Origin: Thysanoteuthis rhombus
Lineage: Eukaryota > Mollusca > Cephalopoda > Oegopsida > Thysanoteuthidae
Reading direction: 5' to 3'
NCBI GenBank assembly: GCA_963457665.1
Contig: OY735207.1
Coordinates: 54,540,779 to 54,604,778 of the forward strand
DNA length: 64,000 nt
This document shows, piece after piece, positions 1 through 10,250 of this stretch (position 1 is its first letter; every line of letters begins with the position of its first letter). The translations under genes and the position numbers were made by a program. The notes beneath the pieces were generated by a model. That model saw nothing but the letters and a program-made list of their open reading frames with translations. It was not told the origin of the DNA and did no database searches.

Positions 1-1115
1 ATGCCTAAAACGGTTCCAGTCGACCCTAAATTGACTGTATATGAGTGCAAAATTTACTTTTGGTTTGCACCTTTTTGTAAAAAAAAAATGTAGGATTTGC
101 ATTCGCTCTCATCCCGATAATAATGATCTGATTTCCATCTAATTCTATATAATACTAAAAGTCTGATTCGCCCAACCAAATTTGGTCTGCACATACTCAA
201 TAGTCCTGGGGGAGAGTTTCAAATAAAATATATACCATACCACACGGCCCACTAGTTATTCTCAATTTTGAGCCCTATTTTCTTTCATTTAATTCTTCAT
301 TTCCGATCTCGGCTGTTTAGTCGCTGCCGTAGGTCGACGGCTCCAGTTAAGTTGTGATTTTAAAAAAAAATTCATCATGAAGATGAAGGAAAATAGTAGT
401 CAAAATTTATATTAATCGGTTACAATATTTTATCAAAAAATGAAAGATGAATAACTCCAGATTTCATCAAAGTATTTTTGTCTTAAAAACATCGGTAAAA
501 ATGTTATGGCATCGAGATCCCTTTCATACTGGAACTCCCTTTTAGATAGAACAGTAAACTCGATTTCTATTTGTGTGTCCAAAAACAACCTTCTAGTTTG
601 AAAATTTCTAAAATACGCATACATTAATTGCCAATCCCTATTATATAAGTTCAAGATATCTTTAGTTGGAACTCTTTATGAAATAGACTTGGATATTATG
701 ATATAAATGTTGATTTAAAAATGTCATTAAAAATCATTTTTTGAATGACTATTTTTACCCATATCTCAATTAAGTTGCTTTTATCGCAATAAAATCTGAT
801 AAAAGAATTTTTTTTGAATCGATTTTAAAATGACTGTTTAAACATTATTGAGTAAGACAGAATAAAATAGATTTTAAATCACTTTTTTTTTTCTGTTGCT
901 AATTTTTCTCTTACGGAAAGCAAAAGTAACGAAGAAAGATTGTCTCTTTGAAAAATATCCTTTTCTTCGCGTTGACTGTTGAAACGATTATATTCTTTTT
1001 TAATCCACCTGCTGATTAATGTAGAAGTGTGGTAAACTCATTAAAAAACACAATGCGTTCCCATGGGGTCAATGCTAATTGATATGTGTGACGGACTTTG
1101 AACTCGTGAATTGAA
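1..1115. other. Upstream flank of FoxF, no gene seen
   Basis: This is AT-rich non-coding sequence. Stop codons are frequent in all frames and I recognise no conserved protein. There are short A and T runs and no tandem array. It probably contains FoxF enhancer or upstream promoter sequence, but I cannot point to a specific element. Confidence 0.5.
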
Positions 1116-1180
1116 CACGTGGACTTTGGACCTAAAGAACGTATATATAGACAACGGTTTTGCGAAGAAATCATTCCACT
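1116..1180 (+). promoter_or_regulatory. Candidate FoxF core promoter: E-box, TATA box, initiator
   Basis: A perfect E-box CACGTG lies at 1116-1121. A TATA box (TATATATA, 1142-1149) is followed by an initiator-like TCATTCC at 1171-1177. The TATA start lies 31 bp before the initiator A at 1173, the spacing expected for an RNA polymerase II TATA/Inr promoter. This predicts transcription starting near 1173 and an unspliced leader of about 800 nt before the FoxF start at 1971. The motifs and spacing are read directly; promoter activity is inferred. Confidence 0.5.
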
Positions 1181-1402
1181 ATCTCGTCTCATAGGAACAA
1201 CATCCCAAGTATTTTTTCATTGGCATCTTATTAACATTAAATCTATCAGACGTTAAGAAAAAGTCGTTAGGGTCAGCTGAAATTCCTGGAGGACTACAAC
1301 TGCTTGAGTGCTAAATAGTTTGACTGTCTGTTGAGAAAAGGGAGTGGGGAAAAAAAGATTAATAGACGAACGTGATTTCCACTGTAAAAAATATGGACGT
1401 AT

Positions 1403-1428
1403 CATTGGATGCTTTTAGGCATCCAATG
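1403..1428. promoter_or_regulatory. Perfect hairpin carrying ATTGG/CCAAT in the FoxF leader
   Basis: CATTGGATGC (1403-1412) and GCATCCAATG (1419-1428) form a perfect 10-bp inverted repeat around the 6-nt loop TTTTAG. Each arm holds a CCAAT-box core in opposite orientation. It lies about 230 bp after the predicted start site, so it could act as a DNA site (NF-Y type) or as a stem in the 5' leader RNA. Function is inferred. Confidence 0.35.
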
Positions 1429-1791
1429 AAAATGGCTGAATAAGAAGGTAATTTTTTTTCACTCACTCTCTCTCTCTCATTCTGTATAGAAACGAGTTTA
1501 CACGAAACAACGGGAAAGTACACATCGTAGACACAACTTCACCGAACGACGACGACGATCCGCTATGTATTTATCCTGATTTTCTTTGTTTATGTCTTAC
1601 TTGTTTATTTTCTTTCTACTCTCCCAAGCAAGACTCACCTCTTCACGCGATACATTTGTTGATATCATTTTTTAAAGGAAAATAACGAAACTTGCTCGCA
1701 TTTTACCCCAGCAGCATCTGTTTGTTTTTATGTGGACTCGACCTTCGGCAATGTTAGGATTTCTATCATAATATTATGAAAAAAATTATAA

Positions 1792-1974
1792 TTGTTATGT
1801 TTTCGTTGTAAGAAAACCAAAGATTGGATTGTTTTGTCAAACAGAGCTCACAAAGCTTCGTTCTTTCCGTTAGAAGCAATCAGGGCTTTTATTTTATTTA
1901 TTTTTTTTTTTTTATTCCAAAAGAAAACGTGTTTATTTTTGTACGGGACCCATATCGACAGGAGAAAAGCATGA
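1792..1974 (+). promoter_or_regulatory. Upstream ORF whose stop overlaps the FoxF start
   Basis: An ATG at 1792 opens a 60-codon frame that ends with the TGA at 1972-1974. That TGA lies inside the ATGATGG containing the first two FoxF methionine codons, giving a stop-start overlap of the ATGA type. The encoded peptide is rich in Phe because it reads through a poly-T run, and it resembles no known family. Such a uORF could reduce FoxF translation or feed it by reinitiation. It may also be chance in an AT-rich leader. Confidence 0.35.
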
Positions 1975-3090
1975 TGGACAGCAAGGGGTTAGGGAACAGA
2001 AATCTGACCACAGAGACAATGAAAGGCGTTTCGGAATTACCCCCGATCGAAACTTTAGATTCGGGTGGCTTAATTAATATGAAAATGGAACCGGTAGGTC
2101 AAGTATCAGAAGAGAGAGAAGACACCCCGAGTACAACAACTTCACCCACAGAATCGGAATCCCCCGGATCGAAAACAACCAAAAAAGCCGGCGTTGGGAT
2201 ACGTAGACAAGAAAAACCTCCTTATTCCTATATTGCACTAATTGTAATGGCTATTCAATCTTCACCAGTCAAAAAATGCACACTTAGTGAAATCTACAGC
2301 TTTTTACAGCAACAATTTCCTTTCTTTCGCGGGACTTATCAAGGTTGGAAGAATTCAGTACGACATAACTTATCGCTAAACGAATGTTTCATTAAGCTCC
2401 CAAAAGGGCTCGGCCGCCCAGGCAAGGGTCATTACTGGACGATTGACCCATCAGCTGAATTCATGTTTGAAGAGGGATCATTCCGACGCAGACCTCGCGG
2501 ATTTCGACGCAAGTGCCAACTAAAGCCTTTCAATATGCTCAATGCCATGGGCGGACCAGCTGCCCCGATGCTCGGACACTCGCCTTATGAAATGTTACAT
2601 CAAAACAATGGAATCACACAGATGAATGTGCCTTGCTCGGTAAATACCACACCTCAAGTTGCATATGATAACACGGGCACTGTAAACACAATGATGAGTG
2701 CTATGAACGGCGGTCTTTATCCGACAAATCTTGGGAATTTAGCAAATCCGAACACGATGCCTCAACACAACAACACAAGCTGCAGTTTCGCCAATCGTTT
2801 TGGCTCAAGTTGTGCCATGGCACCGACTATAAGTCAAGATTACGGCCATATACCGAACACCACGAACCCAAGTAACCTGGCTACCGGTATGTATGAGAGA
2901 GACACTGCAGTACAAAACCCGGCAGCAGGTTCATGGCAAACCCAACGATACATTAAACAACAACCTCTCAGCCCGACGGGAAGTACAGGCTCCATGCATA
3001 GTATCTCACCAGCCAGCAGTGAACACACCACACACACACCTTACGGTTCAATTGGTACTACGAGTGAACCTGTAGATTTGGCTTTAGCAG
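1971..3090 (+). CDS. foxf: Forkhead transcription factor FoxF, first coding exon (373 codons plus 1 nt)
   Basis: This is a nuclear forkhead DNA-binding transcription factor; the FoxF family patterns visceral and lateral mesoderm and muscle in animals. With the start at 1971, residues 1-75 are a low-complexity Ser/Thr/Glu-rich N-terminus. The forkhead domain spans about 82-182, beginning [14 protein letters not shown]. The recognition helix [11 protein letters not shown] (126-136) is complete, followed by [15 protein letters not shown] and the basic [13 protein letters not shown] tail. [12 protein letters not shown] before the domain, AIQSSP, and YIKQQPLSP near residue 327 mark FoxF rather than FoxQ1, FoxC or FoxL1. 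The exon ends at a strong splice donor after one base of codon 374 (Gly), matching the position where vertebrate FOXF genes carry their intron. The final exon, expected to carry the conserved C-terminus, was not found. An in-frame ATG at 1824 would add 49 Phe-rich residues read through a poly-T run, so I prefer 1971 or 1974. Confidence 0.95.
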
Positions 3091-3096
3091 GTAAGT
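3085..3096 (+). other. Splice donor of FoxF exon 1
   Basis: The sequence AGCAG|GTAAGT has its junction between 3090 and 3091 and matches the metazoan 5' splice-site consensus perfectly over CAG|GTAAGT. Reading on, the frame would stop after one more codon, as expected for intron sequence. The intron interrupts the codon after its first base (phase 1). Confidence 0.9.
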
Positions 3097-3854
3097 GAAC
3101 GTTTTCCTTTCAATCACATTTTTTCATGCCAGAGTTGGCTTCAAGCCAATTCGACCAATTACTCCCAGTTGTGCACTGCACCAGGGGAATCCACTCTAGT
3201 CTTGTCAAATACACGCAACAAAGCTTACAAACACAAACCTGACATCACATTGCACGTTTGACAGATTTGAAACGATTTTCATCTTCGCCTGAATTCTTCA
3301 AGTCAGTAGAGATTGTTTATACTGTTCGTATCTTGTTTTTGTTTTTACTGTATATGAGTTAACTCAATAAGTTAATCATATATAGAACATCGTATAACAT
3401 TATTTTGCTGATTTTTCTTCTAAGTGCACATTTTGATTGCAATCACTTCTATTATACAAGTATGAAATTCAACTCCTCAAGCATGTTTTTATCTCTGATA
3501 TTCTACAGACTTTCGAGTCGTTGAAACTGCTAATACCATACCGGCCGGTTATTGCTAGTTTGATTATTGTTGATCGAACCCGCGGCAAATCCTTTACGTC
3601 GCTTTTTTTTTTGCATGTCATAACAATTTTTAAAAATACATACAAAAAAAAAAAACAGTGGTTGGAAAAAATCAAAATGGTCAGTTTATTCTGTGCCACC
3701 CTGTACAAGTTTATTACAACCCATCTAAAATAAGTCATTCAAATCGCGATAACGACATTCAGCCAAAAATTTCCATTGAAAAAAAAGTAACTCTTATATA
3801 CCTATCAATTGGTATCGAGTATAAGCGAAGTTCTGCTCAACATAACCTAATGAT
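3091..3854 (+). other. Start of FoxF intron, no further gene seen
   Basis: This is AT-rich intronic sequence. A small hairpin TTGGCTTCAAGCCAA lies at 3135-3149. The short open frames around 3437-3924 lack family resemblance and read through A and T runs. I see no acceptor followed by a FoxF-like C-terminal exon. Confidence 0.6.
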
Positions 3855-4132
3855 CAGGGCTGACTTAGGAATATTTGAGGTCCCCGCACAAAGCAATGTA
3901 CTGGATTTAACCCACGGACCATAGTGTCTACCCTTATTTAATACATGGCTTCGATAAAGAGTCAAGAACTAATTTAAATATGAATGTAAACATAGTTTTG
4001 AAGAAGGTTCTTTGTCTGCTGTTTAAAAAATATGAACTCTAATTTTCATCTTTTAAATTGAATTTCGGGGACCCTAAAATCGTGTAGGTTTCGGGCAGTT
4101 GCCCCGTGTGCCAATACGATAAGATGGCCCTG
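3855..4132. mobile_element. hAT-type MITE, 278 bp, with degraded 8-bp target duplication
   Basis: The left end CAGGGCTGACTTA and the right end (read inward on the minus strand) CAGGGCCATCTTA form terminal inverted repeats. CAGGG ends are typical of hAT transposons. The flanks CTAATGAT (3847-3854) and ATAACGAT (4133-4140) agree at 6 of 8 bases, fitting a decayed 8-bp hAT duplication. There is no transposase, so it would have moved only in trans. Confidence 0.6.
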
Positions 4133-4310
4133 ATAACGATTACACATTCATATCATTACTGTTTTTGCTACGCAAGCTGTTCTCTTATTTCAACATATTT
4201 TAGAGAAATGACTCTACATTTAAATTTTCCACAGTCTAAAGATCTTTATGTATGACATCAACAATAATAACAATGCGATATATTTTGATTTCAAGTTCTG
4301 GTTTCCGGAC

Positions 4311-4351
4311 ATGTGTGTAAAATATATGTATATAATATATATATATATAAT
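4311..4351. repeat. TA-rich microsatellite
   Basis: This is a short imperfect TA run interrupted by GTATA. It borders the left side of the foldback element at 4369-4711. Confidence 0.8.
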
Positions 4352-4368
4352 GGGTTATGGTGCTTTGT

Positions 4369-4711
4369 ATCTTGGATGTGCTCTCTGCTACGGATGCTCA
4401 CTAACGTAAAAATATTTTAGTGTCTGTAAAAAGCAATGGATAGTTAAAGCCTTCTTTGCAAAATGTAAAGAAAATGTCACTATCATCAGCAGATAATAGT
4501 GACCAATCCATATTTTGTTTTTCTTCCATCAATTTTCTCTCATTTGTTCACCTTCGTAACATCGGATCTAGGGTGTGAAACTTAACAATTTAGAGTCGTG
4601 ACCACCTTCCATGCATTGTACCAAGAAAGCTTTTACTGTCTGTTGCTTTTTACAGACACTAAAATACTTTTTGTATTTCCATGCACCCGTAGCAGGGAGC
4701 ACATCCAAGAT
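4369..4711. mobile_element. Foldback element with 67-bp inverted arms
   Basis: The left arm (about 4369-4435) starts ATCTTGGATGTGCTC and ends TGTCTGTAAAAAGCA. The right arm (about 4644-4711) is nearly its reverse complement, with one small internal mismatch block. The arms enclose about 208 bp of unrelated AT-rich DNA. TA microsatellites lie just outside both arms (4311-4351 and 4733-4766). No coding capacity is present. It fits a foldback MITE that inserted into TA-rich DNA; the family is not recognised. Confidence 0.65.
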
Positions 4712-4729
4712 AAAAAGCTTCTTGCTCCA

Positions 4730-4732
<3 letters not shown>

Positions 4733-4767
<35 letters not shown>
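4733..4767. repeat. TA microsatellite
   Basis: This is an uninterrupted TA run of about 34 bp. It borders the right side of the foldback element at 4369-4711. Confidence 0.9.
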
Positions 4768-4769
<2 letters not shown>

Positions 4770-4835
4770 ACCCTATCCTTTCCCGAATCGATCTAGAAAA
4801 AAAGCATATAAAATGGCTATTGATCATTTCCAACT

Positions 4836-5010
4836 TAGCTTCTGTGACCAAGACAGTGATATTCATACGTATTTGTTTTTCTCTGTGAATAAATATTTGC
4901 AAATCCGCCTGTTGTTAAACTTGAAATAAACAGATTTGAAAATAACACTGTCCAAGCCATAAAGGCAAAGTTTGAAAGGAATAATTGGCATTTTCTAAAC
5001 ATTTTACACA
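4836..5010. repeat. Family R repeat, inverted pair
   Basis: The stretch 4946-5010 reads CACTGTCCAAGCCATAAAGG and continues GCAAAGTTTGAAAGGAATAAT. The stretch near 4836-4867 carries the start of the same motif in reverse orientation. Related copies lie at 9003-9125, 12475-12610 and 16425-16650. It is an interspersed repeat of unknown class, perhaps another foldback. Confidence 0.5.
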
Positions 5011-5329
5011 TAAATTTAAGATCATGATTATAAGTATATTCGATTATTCTTCATTAATAGCTAAGTAAATACAAAGATAAAAAAAATACGATTAAATATT
5101 AAATTCAGCCCTCGTGTCCTGTTAACCTCAAGAACAGTCTGACAAAATTTGACTGATGAAATATCCATAGTGGAGATTTTTGTTTACAATCTTCAGGTGA
5201 AATATGTAATATCCACGAGGAAGGAGTTTATTTTGTCTATTTCTCCTGTTGTGGAAAACAAAGAGAAAAATAGAAACCGTATCGAACAGAAAATTAAGTT
5301 AGCAACAACTCATGTAAAATTAGTTATTC

Positions 5330-5455
5330 TATTTTAGAATGAATCAGCCGAAACGTTGTACCAACATTAAAAATGGGAAGAGGAGATTCGAGTTTCCGAA
5401 TAGAAATAGGAATGTTGATGACTCTGTCCAAAGTAATAGACAATCCGAAATGTGT
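5330..5455 (+). repeat. Family F repeat fragment
   Basis: AATCAGCCGAAACGTTGT is followed by a stretch that aligns with the right arm of the foldback at 32385-32865, including ATGTTGATGACTCTGT. It is a one-armed, decayed copy of family F. It makes a short open frame that should not be taken as a gene. Confidence 0.55.
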
Positions 5456-5621
5456 GCTTCTCTCCAAAGACTAGATGGAGAGTTATATAGAAAGAAAGAC
5501 TTATTCAGACTTTCGAAATAAGATTCGTTTTTTTTTTTTGAAGGGATGGTCACAAAATTCAGGAATAACATTTAAAACTTTTGACAGGACCTATAGAATT
5601 GCGATCGAAAGATTTTCACTC

Positions 5622-6135
5622 CTATTTATCATTATCTACTATTATTATTTATCATTATCTACTATTATTATTTATCATTATCTACTATTATTATTTATCA
5701 TTATCTACTATTATTATTTATCATTATCTATTATTATTATTATTTATCATTATCTATTATTATTATTATTTATCATTATCTATTATTATTATTATTTATC
5801 ATTATCTATTATTATTATTATTTATCATTTTCTATTATTATTATTATTTATCATTATCTATTATTATTATTATTTATCATTATCTATTATTATTATTATT
5901 TATCATTATCTATTATTATTATTATTTATCATTATCTACTATTATTATTATTTATCATTATCTACTATTATTATTATTTATCATTATCTACTATTATTAT
6001 TATTTATCATTATCTACTATTATTATTATTTATCATTATCTACTATTATTATTTATTATTATTTATCATTATTCATTATTATTACCACTTATTATTCATT
6101 ATTATTATTATTTATCATTTTTTCATTATTTATTG
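5622..6135. repeat. ATT-rich minisatellite with 23-bp and 26-bp units
   Basis: The unit is TTTATCATTATCTACT plus ATT repeats. The first units are 23 bp; most later units are 26 bp, differing by one extra ATT. CTACT and CTATT variants occur in blocks, a sign of local spread of unit variants. The array decays after about 6045. Several frames stay open over it by composition and encode only Ile/Tyr/Leu/Ser repeats; I do not regard these as genes. Confidence 0.92.
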
Positions 6136-6164
6136 AGTTTTCATACCAGCAGTGACTAGTGGTC

Positions 6165-6530
6165 CTAACTCTATTTTAAGCGTTAGCAGGACTCCTCAAT
6201 ACTCCAGGACAGGTATCCTAGCTGATTTCAGTAGTGCTGTCGTCTTGGTGTTCTTGGCCCTTCCCGAAATTCCCCCTCGTTAGGTTTTTCGGGGCTGTTC
6301 CATAGGCTCCAACCACGATTAGTACTGTTGTCCCCTTCATGTTCCATAGATTTTTTCAGTTTTCTGGCAAGATCTAGATACTTATCTAGCTTTTCACTTT
6401 CTTTCAGCTTCACCCTCTGGCATGCAGACACAACGAAATCCCCTATCTGACAGGTTCTTTTCTCCTTGTTCACTACAGCAAGATTTGGTTTACTGGCCTT
6501 TGTAATGGAGAAAGAATTTCAGTTCAAATT
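6165..6530 (-). pseudogene. Non-LTR retrotransposon fragment, C-terminal region, broken
   Basis: The minus strand encodes NKEKRTCQIGDFVVSACQRV followed by KLKESEKLDKYLDLARKLKK. I recognise this segment from the region downstream of reverse transcriptase in animal LINE polyproteins, where a sequence like VDFAVPADHRVKLKE..KDKYLDLARELKKLWN is common. Frame breaks follow. Further downstream on the same strand LKSARIPVLEY continues the match to the LINE tail (near 6180-6230). It is a dead fragment, without reverse transcriptase or endonuclease. Confidence 0.65.
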
Positions 6531-6714
6531 CATTGCCTTGAAGATTATGCGAAGACTGACCTTCCCCAATCAATCACATCGGAAAATTTCTTTTCTTTTT
6601 TTCGGCTCAGGTTGAAGGATTTCCCCTCTAATTTTTGTTCCGGTAAATTAAACCTGTTGACATCTGAATTCCTTTCAAAGTTTTGTTAACTCATAGTTAC
6701 CGAAAATGGGGAAT

Positions 6715-7003
6715 CATTGGCGTAGCTTGAGGTTTGGGGCCCGGGGGTAAGTCTTGGTCCCCTGAGAGTTCCTCTCCAACATTTAGTGAGGTATGATAAA
6801 AAATGAAAATTTGGAATAAATAGACATGCAGTATCACTAAATTGATGAAAAACAATCCTAAAGGTTGAACTTTTATTTATGCAATTCATGTATGTACAAA
6901 TATATACTTGTTATCATATAATGTCAGAAATGCAGTGGGTGATTTACCATTTATAAAACTTTTGTGGCACCGTTTTCAAATACACCCCTCAGCTACGCCT
7001 CTG
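6715..7003. mobile_element. hAT-like MITE, 289 bp
   Basis: The left terminus CATTGGCGTAGCTTGAGG pairs with a right terminus that reads CAGAGGCGTAGCTGAGGG on the minus strand. CAGnGGCGTAGC ends are typical of hAT MITEs. The interior is AT-rich and non-coding. I could not see a convincing 8-bp target duplication. Confidence 0.6.
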
Positions 7004-7264
7004 ATAAGAACATTCATTTTCACCTCGGAAATTCTCCAAAACAAATCTCCTCAAGTAACGAAACTTTTGTAAACGAAGAAAACATTCATTGTATATGGAA
7101 CCTCTTAATTCAAATATTAGAATTGCCTGAGGTGATACAAGGTAATAATTACATGAATATAACTAATAAAGTTACGGTCCCACTTTGTACTGGGGATGAT
7201 TCGAAAAAACAACTTCTCATCTTTGTGTCTTCCATATGTTTCTTTATATAAACTTCTGGTCAAC

Positions 7265-7680
7265 TCGGGTGCTTTAAGCACTGCAAAGGGACCAAAGATT
7301 TTAGAGGTCCCTAAAATATCAATAGAAAATCAATGAAACAAACTAAGATCTCAAGTCATTCACGAATGAGTATTGGGTCAGATTTATTACGAAATTTGGA
7401 TTTTAGTGACATTATTGACATGTTCGCATTTTGACAAATTGATTCCATTATAATTGTGTTTCGATTAGTTTGAAGGTTTATTGTTACATGGACAGATTAT
7501 TGATTCATGAATGATTTGACGTTAAATTGATCGAATAATTTTATGAATTTTTAAAAAATTTTGTTTTGATTTGTTTAGCTAGATACTTAAATAGAAGGGT
7601 CCCCCAAGAAATGTTATGCACTGGGTCCCCCATCAACAATTTTCGCAATCGAGACGGTTAGCAAGTGTTACAGACCCAAC
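7265..7680 (+). repeat. Family I interspersed repeat
   Basis: It starts near AAGCACTGCAAAGGGACC and ends with GGGTCCCCCAAGAAATGTTA then TGCACTGGGTCCC. Diverged copies lie at 13605-13870 and 27500-27800 (same strand) and at 24035-24375 and 35700-35975 (opposite strand). Copies are about 300-400 bp and non-coding. The G/C-rich ends and AT-rich middle resemble hAT MITEs, but I could not fix the termini. Confidence 0.5.
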
Positions 7681-7915
7681 CCAGAGGAAAAGATTGAAAT
7701 AGCTTAGGATTGAAACTTTAAAAAAAAAAACAGGCCGAATTCCACAATTCCCTACCCCGACTGGCTACTCACAAAATTAGTTTTTCACGTGAACATTACA
7801 AGAAAACCTGTTTTGTTTTTTTTTTTGTTTGTTTGTTTTTCCTTTGTGTGTGTGTTGAAAGCAATGAGAGCAGTAAAAACACCTGCTTCTCCATGTGGTA
7901 ATAACCAGTGCCGAA

Positions 7916-8348
7916 TTAAGCTAGTGAAAGACCTGTGGCACATGTTATGAAAGGACCTTAAGTTAAAGAAGAACACGTAATTTTGCTATTTGCATAGTGA
8001 AGTATTTATCCTGTTGCTATATAGCTAGATAATACGACAGATATATTTGATATTTCAGTAAGATATCACTTTTTCGTTTTGATTTTTGTGCGATGGCTAT
8101 AACTTCAATTTCAAATACTTTCGTATTTATCAATGCATTGTACATGTATCACATAGATACCAGACTCCCATTAATTAATGTGTTTAAATAATAACCCTAC
8201 TTGGTGATAATTGGCCAATATCTTTCTTATTAAACACTAATTCGTTCATGAAAGTTGAAAGCAGTGTAGTAATAGAGGACTATTGAACTAGAATCGATAA
8301 CCAATAAGCATTTAACACAGCATATGCTACAGAGTTAATCCGGTACTG
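7916..8348. mobile_element. hAT MITE (family P), 433 bp, with target duplication
   Basis: The left terminus CAGTGCCGAATTAAGC and the right terminus (minus strand) CAGTACCGGATTAACTC are inverted repeats with 12 of 14 leading bases shared. The flanks GTAATAAC (7908-7915) and AAAATAAC (8349-8356) agree at 6 of 8 positions, the last six identical, fitting an 8-bp hAT duplication. A related copy lies at 19706-20211. Confidence 0.7.
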
Positions 8349-9000
8349 AAAATAACGCTTCTAAAAGAATGGAATTACTTATAAATCTTGATCCTGACCC
8401 CCAAATCATATTCTGCTTATTCGATACTCACTTGCTATTTTCTATGTGAAATTTTTGGGTATCATGAACTTAAGCGTCCGAAATTATTTTCATGAACAAA
8501 GATAAAAATAGCACTGCGCCCCAGATCTTTTTATGTTGCAACCAAAAAATCGTTTAATCATGAATCCTCATAAATTTTTTGGCATTTCCTAAAATCAGAG
8601 ATGGAAAATAACGCTACAGAAAGAAACTACGACACCAAAATGATACGGGCCTTGCTTTTTTACCATCTTTATGAATGCATATGACAGAGTAATGTACCCG
8701 AATTTCTAAATAAGGGTATTTTCCCTGCTTCTTCAAGCTTTATTGGACTCAAAAAAATCAATAATGCTATTTAATGTATTTCACTGTTTACAATTTTTTT
8801 CTTGTTCCTGGACAGTAAGTGTTATTGATATATAATTGATTATGTTTTTAAAAAAAAGGATTTTAAAATGATATATGTAAATTCAATGGATATTTGAAAG
8901 GACTCCGATAATCTGACTTTAATCACTTATTCTCAATTGGACAGCGGGCGAATTTTAAGATTTTTTTTCACATAAAGTTTTTAAAACAATTACATATGAT
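8349..9000. other. Intergenic or intronic, nothing recognised
   Basis: AT-rich DNA without long open frames, tandem arrays or recognisable repeat ends. Confidence 0.4.
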
Positions 9001-9002
9001 TA

Positions 9003-9125
9003 TCACTGTCCTGGTCACAAAGGCAAAGTTTAATAGGAATAGTTTTTTTCCCCATTACTTTCTACACATAAGCAATTCGAAAATACCACTAACTGTCCAG
9101 GAATAATAATCGCGTTGCACAGTCT
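9003..9125 (+). repeat. Family R repeat
   Basis: It begins ATCACTGTCCTGGTCACAAA and continues GGCAAAGTTTAATAGGAATA, ending near ATCGCGTTGCACAG. It aligns over about 120 bp with 12480-12602, so both are copies of one interspersed element. Confidence 0.6.
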
Positions 9126-9374
9126 TATTGTTATAATATTGATTTGTAATAATTCGGACGCTAAAGTGCATGAAACCCATATTTTCGGCATTTTTCTATC
9201 ATTCCAAGATACCTAATATGGAATCGAACTGAAACTTTCAATTCCATCAATTTCCAGTCTATTATCTTTATCTTTGTTGTTTGTTTTGTTTTTTTTCCAT
9301 CTTTCGATCGAATTATTCACCGGTCTTCCTCGAGTATATATGCATGTATGTCCAATTAGCACCGGATGCAACAC

Positions 9375-9425
9375 ACACCCAAGAAAAGGCCGAAGACTAT
9401 ATCGGCCAAAACGTTATGTTAAAAA
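9375..9425 (+). repeat. Family F core motif
   Basis: AAGGCCGAAGACTATATCGG precedes CCAAAACGTTATGTT. This is the conserved core of family F, fuller copies of which lie at 9940-10250 and 32385-32865. Confidence 0.5.
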
Positions 9426-9939
9426 CAACATAGTCTGAAGAATGTGTGGCATATAGAATAAAGAAAATTCTCAATATCTGGACATGAAAAAGGAATGGAA
9501 GAAAAATGTTACACTGTATTTGCCGGCATATAAGACGCATATCAAAGTATAAAAAAATATATAAAACCATTATGACTATCGGGCCTAGGTCCGTCCACCA
9601 AAACTCGATATGGACAGTTATGAGGTTTGGATGAGTTACAGTGAACTGTAGTCCACTAAATACCGTTGTCAACCATTGGTCTTATAGTCCGGTATATATG
9701 GTTATCAATACGCAAAATCAACTTTAATGTTTAACAGTGATTTTTATCTTTAAATTCATTAAAAGAAAACTCTTGCAATTTTTAGTCCCTTTGCAAAAAA
9801 GGGATTTGAAGTGTTTATCTGACGTTGGAATCTGGATGCCTTCAAAGAGACATTATCTTTTTAGAAATTAAGGATCAAAACTTTATTTTTTTTTAATTCA
9901 TTGTTTTATTTTTTTAAACTTCAATTAGGGTGCAGTTGA

Positions 9940-10250
9940 GCTCATCTGTATTGCTATTTCTTGATCCGCTCAACGTTTCGGTCGATCAATTCTACGATCT
10001 TCACCATGTGTACTATCTGTTTGTAAAGAGAGGGACTGCAACCTATGTTAGAAACATTGCTGATGATAAAACCTGAATGAATGAATAGAATAAAATATCT
10101 TCTTTTCATTTATTTATTTTCTTGATCTTTTTGCCACCGGAAAAAAGAAGCCATCTCTTTACGTACAAATATTACACCTAAAGATGCCGTAAAGTGGCTC
10201 GACTGGAACGTCGTATGAACAAAAAAAAGTTCAATAGTCCGAAAGTCTAT
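9940..10250. mobile_element. Family F foldback element
   Basis: The left arm carries CAACGTTTCGGTCGATCAAT and then a TCTACGATCTTCACC stretch near 9972-10010. The right arm, near 10160-10230, carries a diverged reverse complement (ACACCTAAAGATGCCG... GACTGGAACGTCG). Arms of about 60-80 bp enclose about 130 bp. No coding capacity; a decayed member of family F. Confidence 0.5.

Noticed and set aside
1824-1970. In-frame N-terminal extension of FoxF from ATG 1824
   Set aside because: It reads through a poly-T run (FYFIYFFFF), is unlike FoxF N-termini, and two methionines at 1971/1974 follow.
5475-6159. Open frames of 226 and 192 codons rich in Ile/Tyr/Leu
   Set aside because: Translation of the ATT minisatellite; composition and tandem period explain them fully.
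6228-6473. 81-codon minus-strand frame as a small gene
   Set aside because: It is the intact stretch of a broken LINE fragment, not an independent gene.
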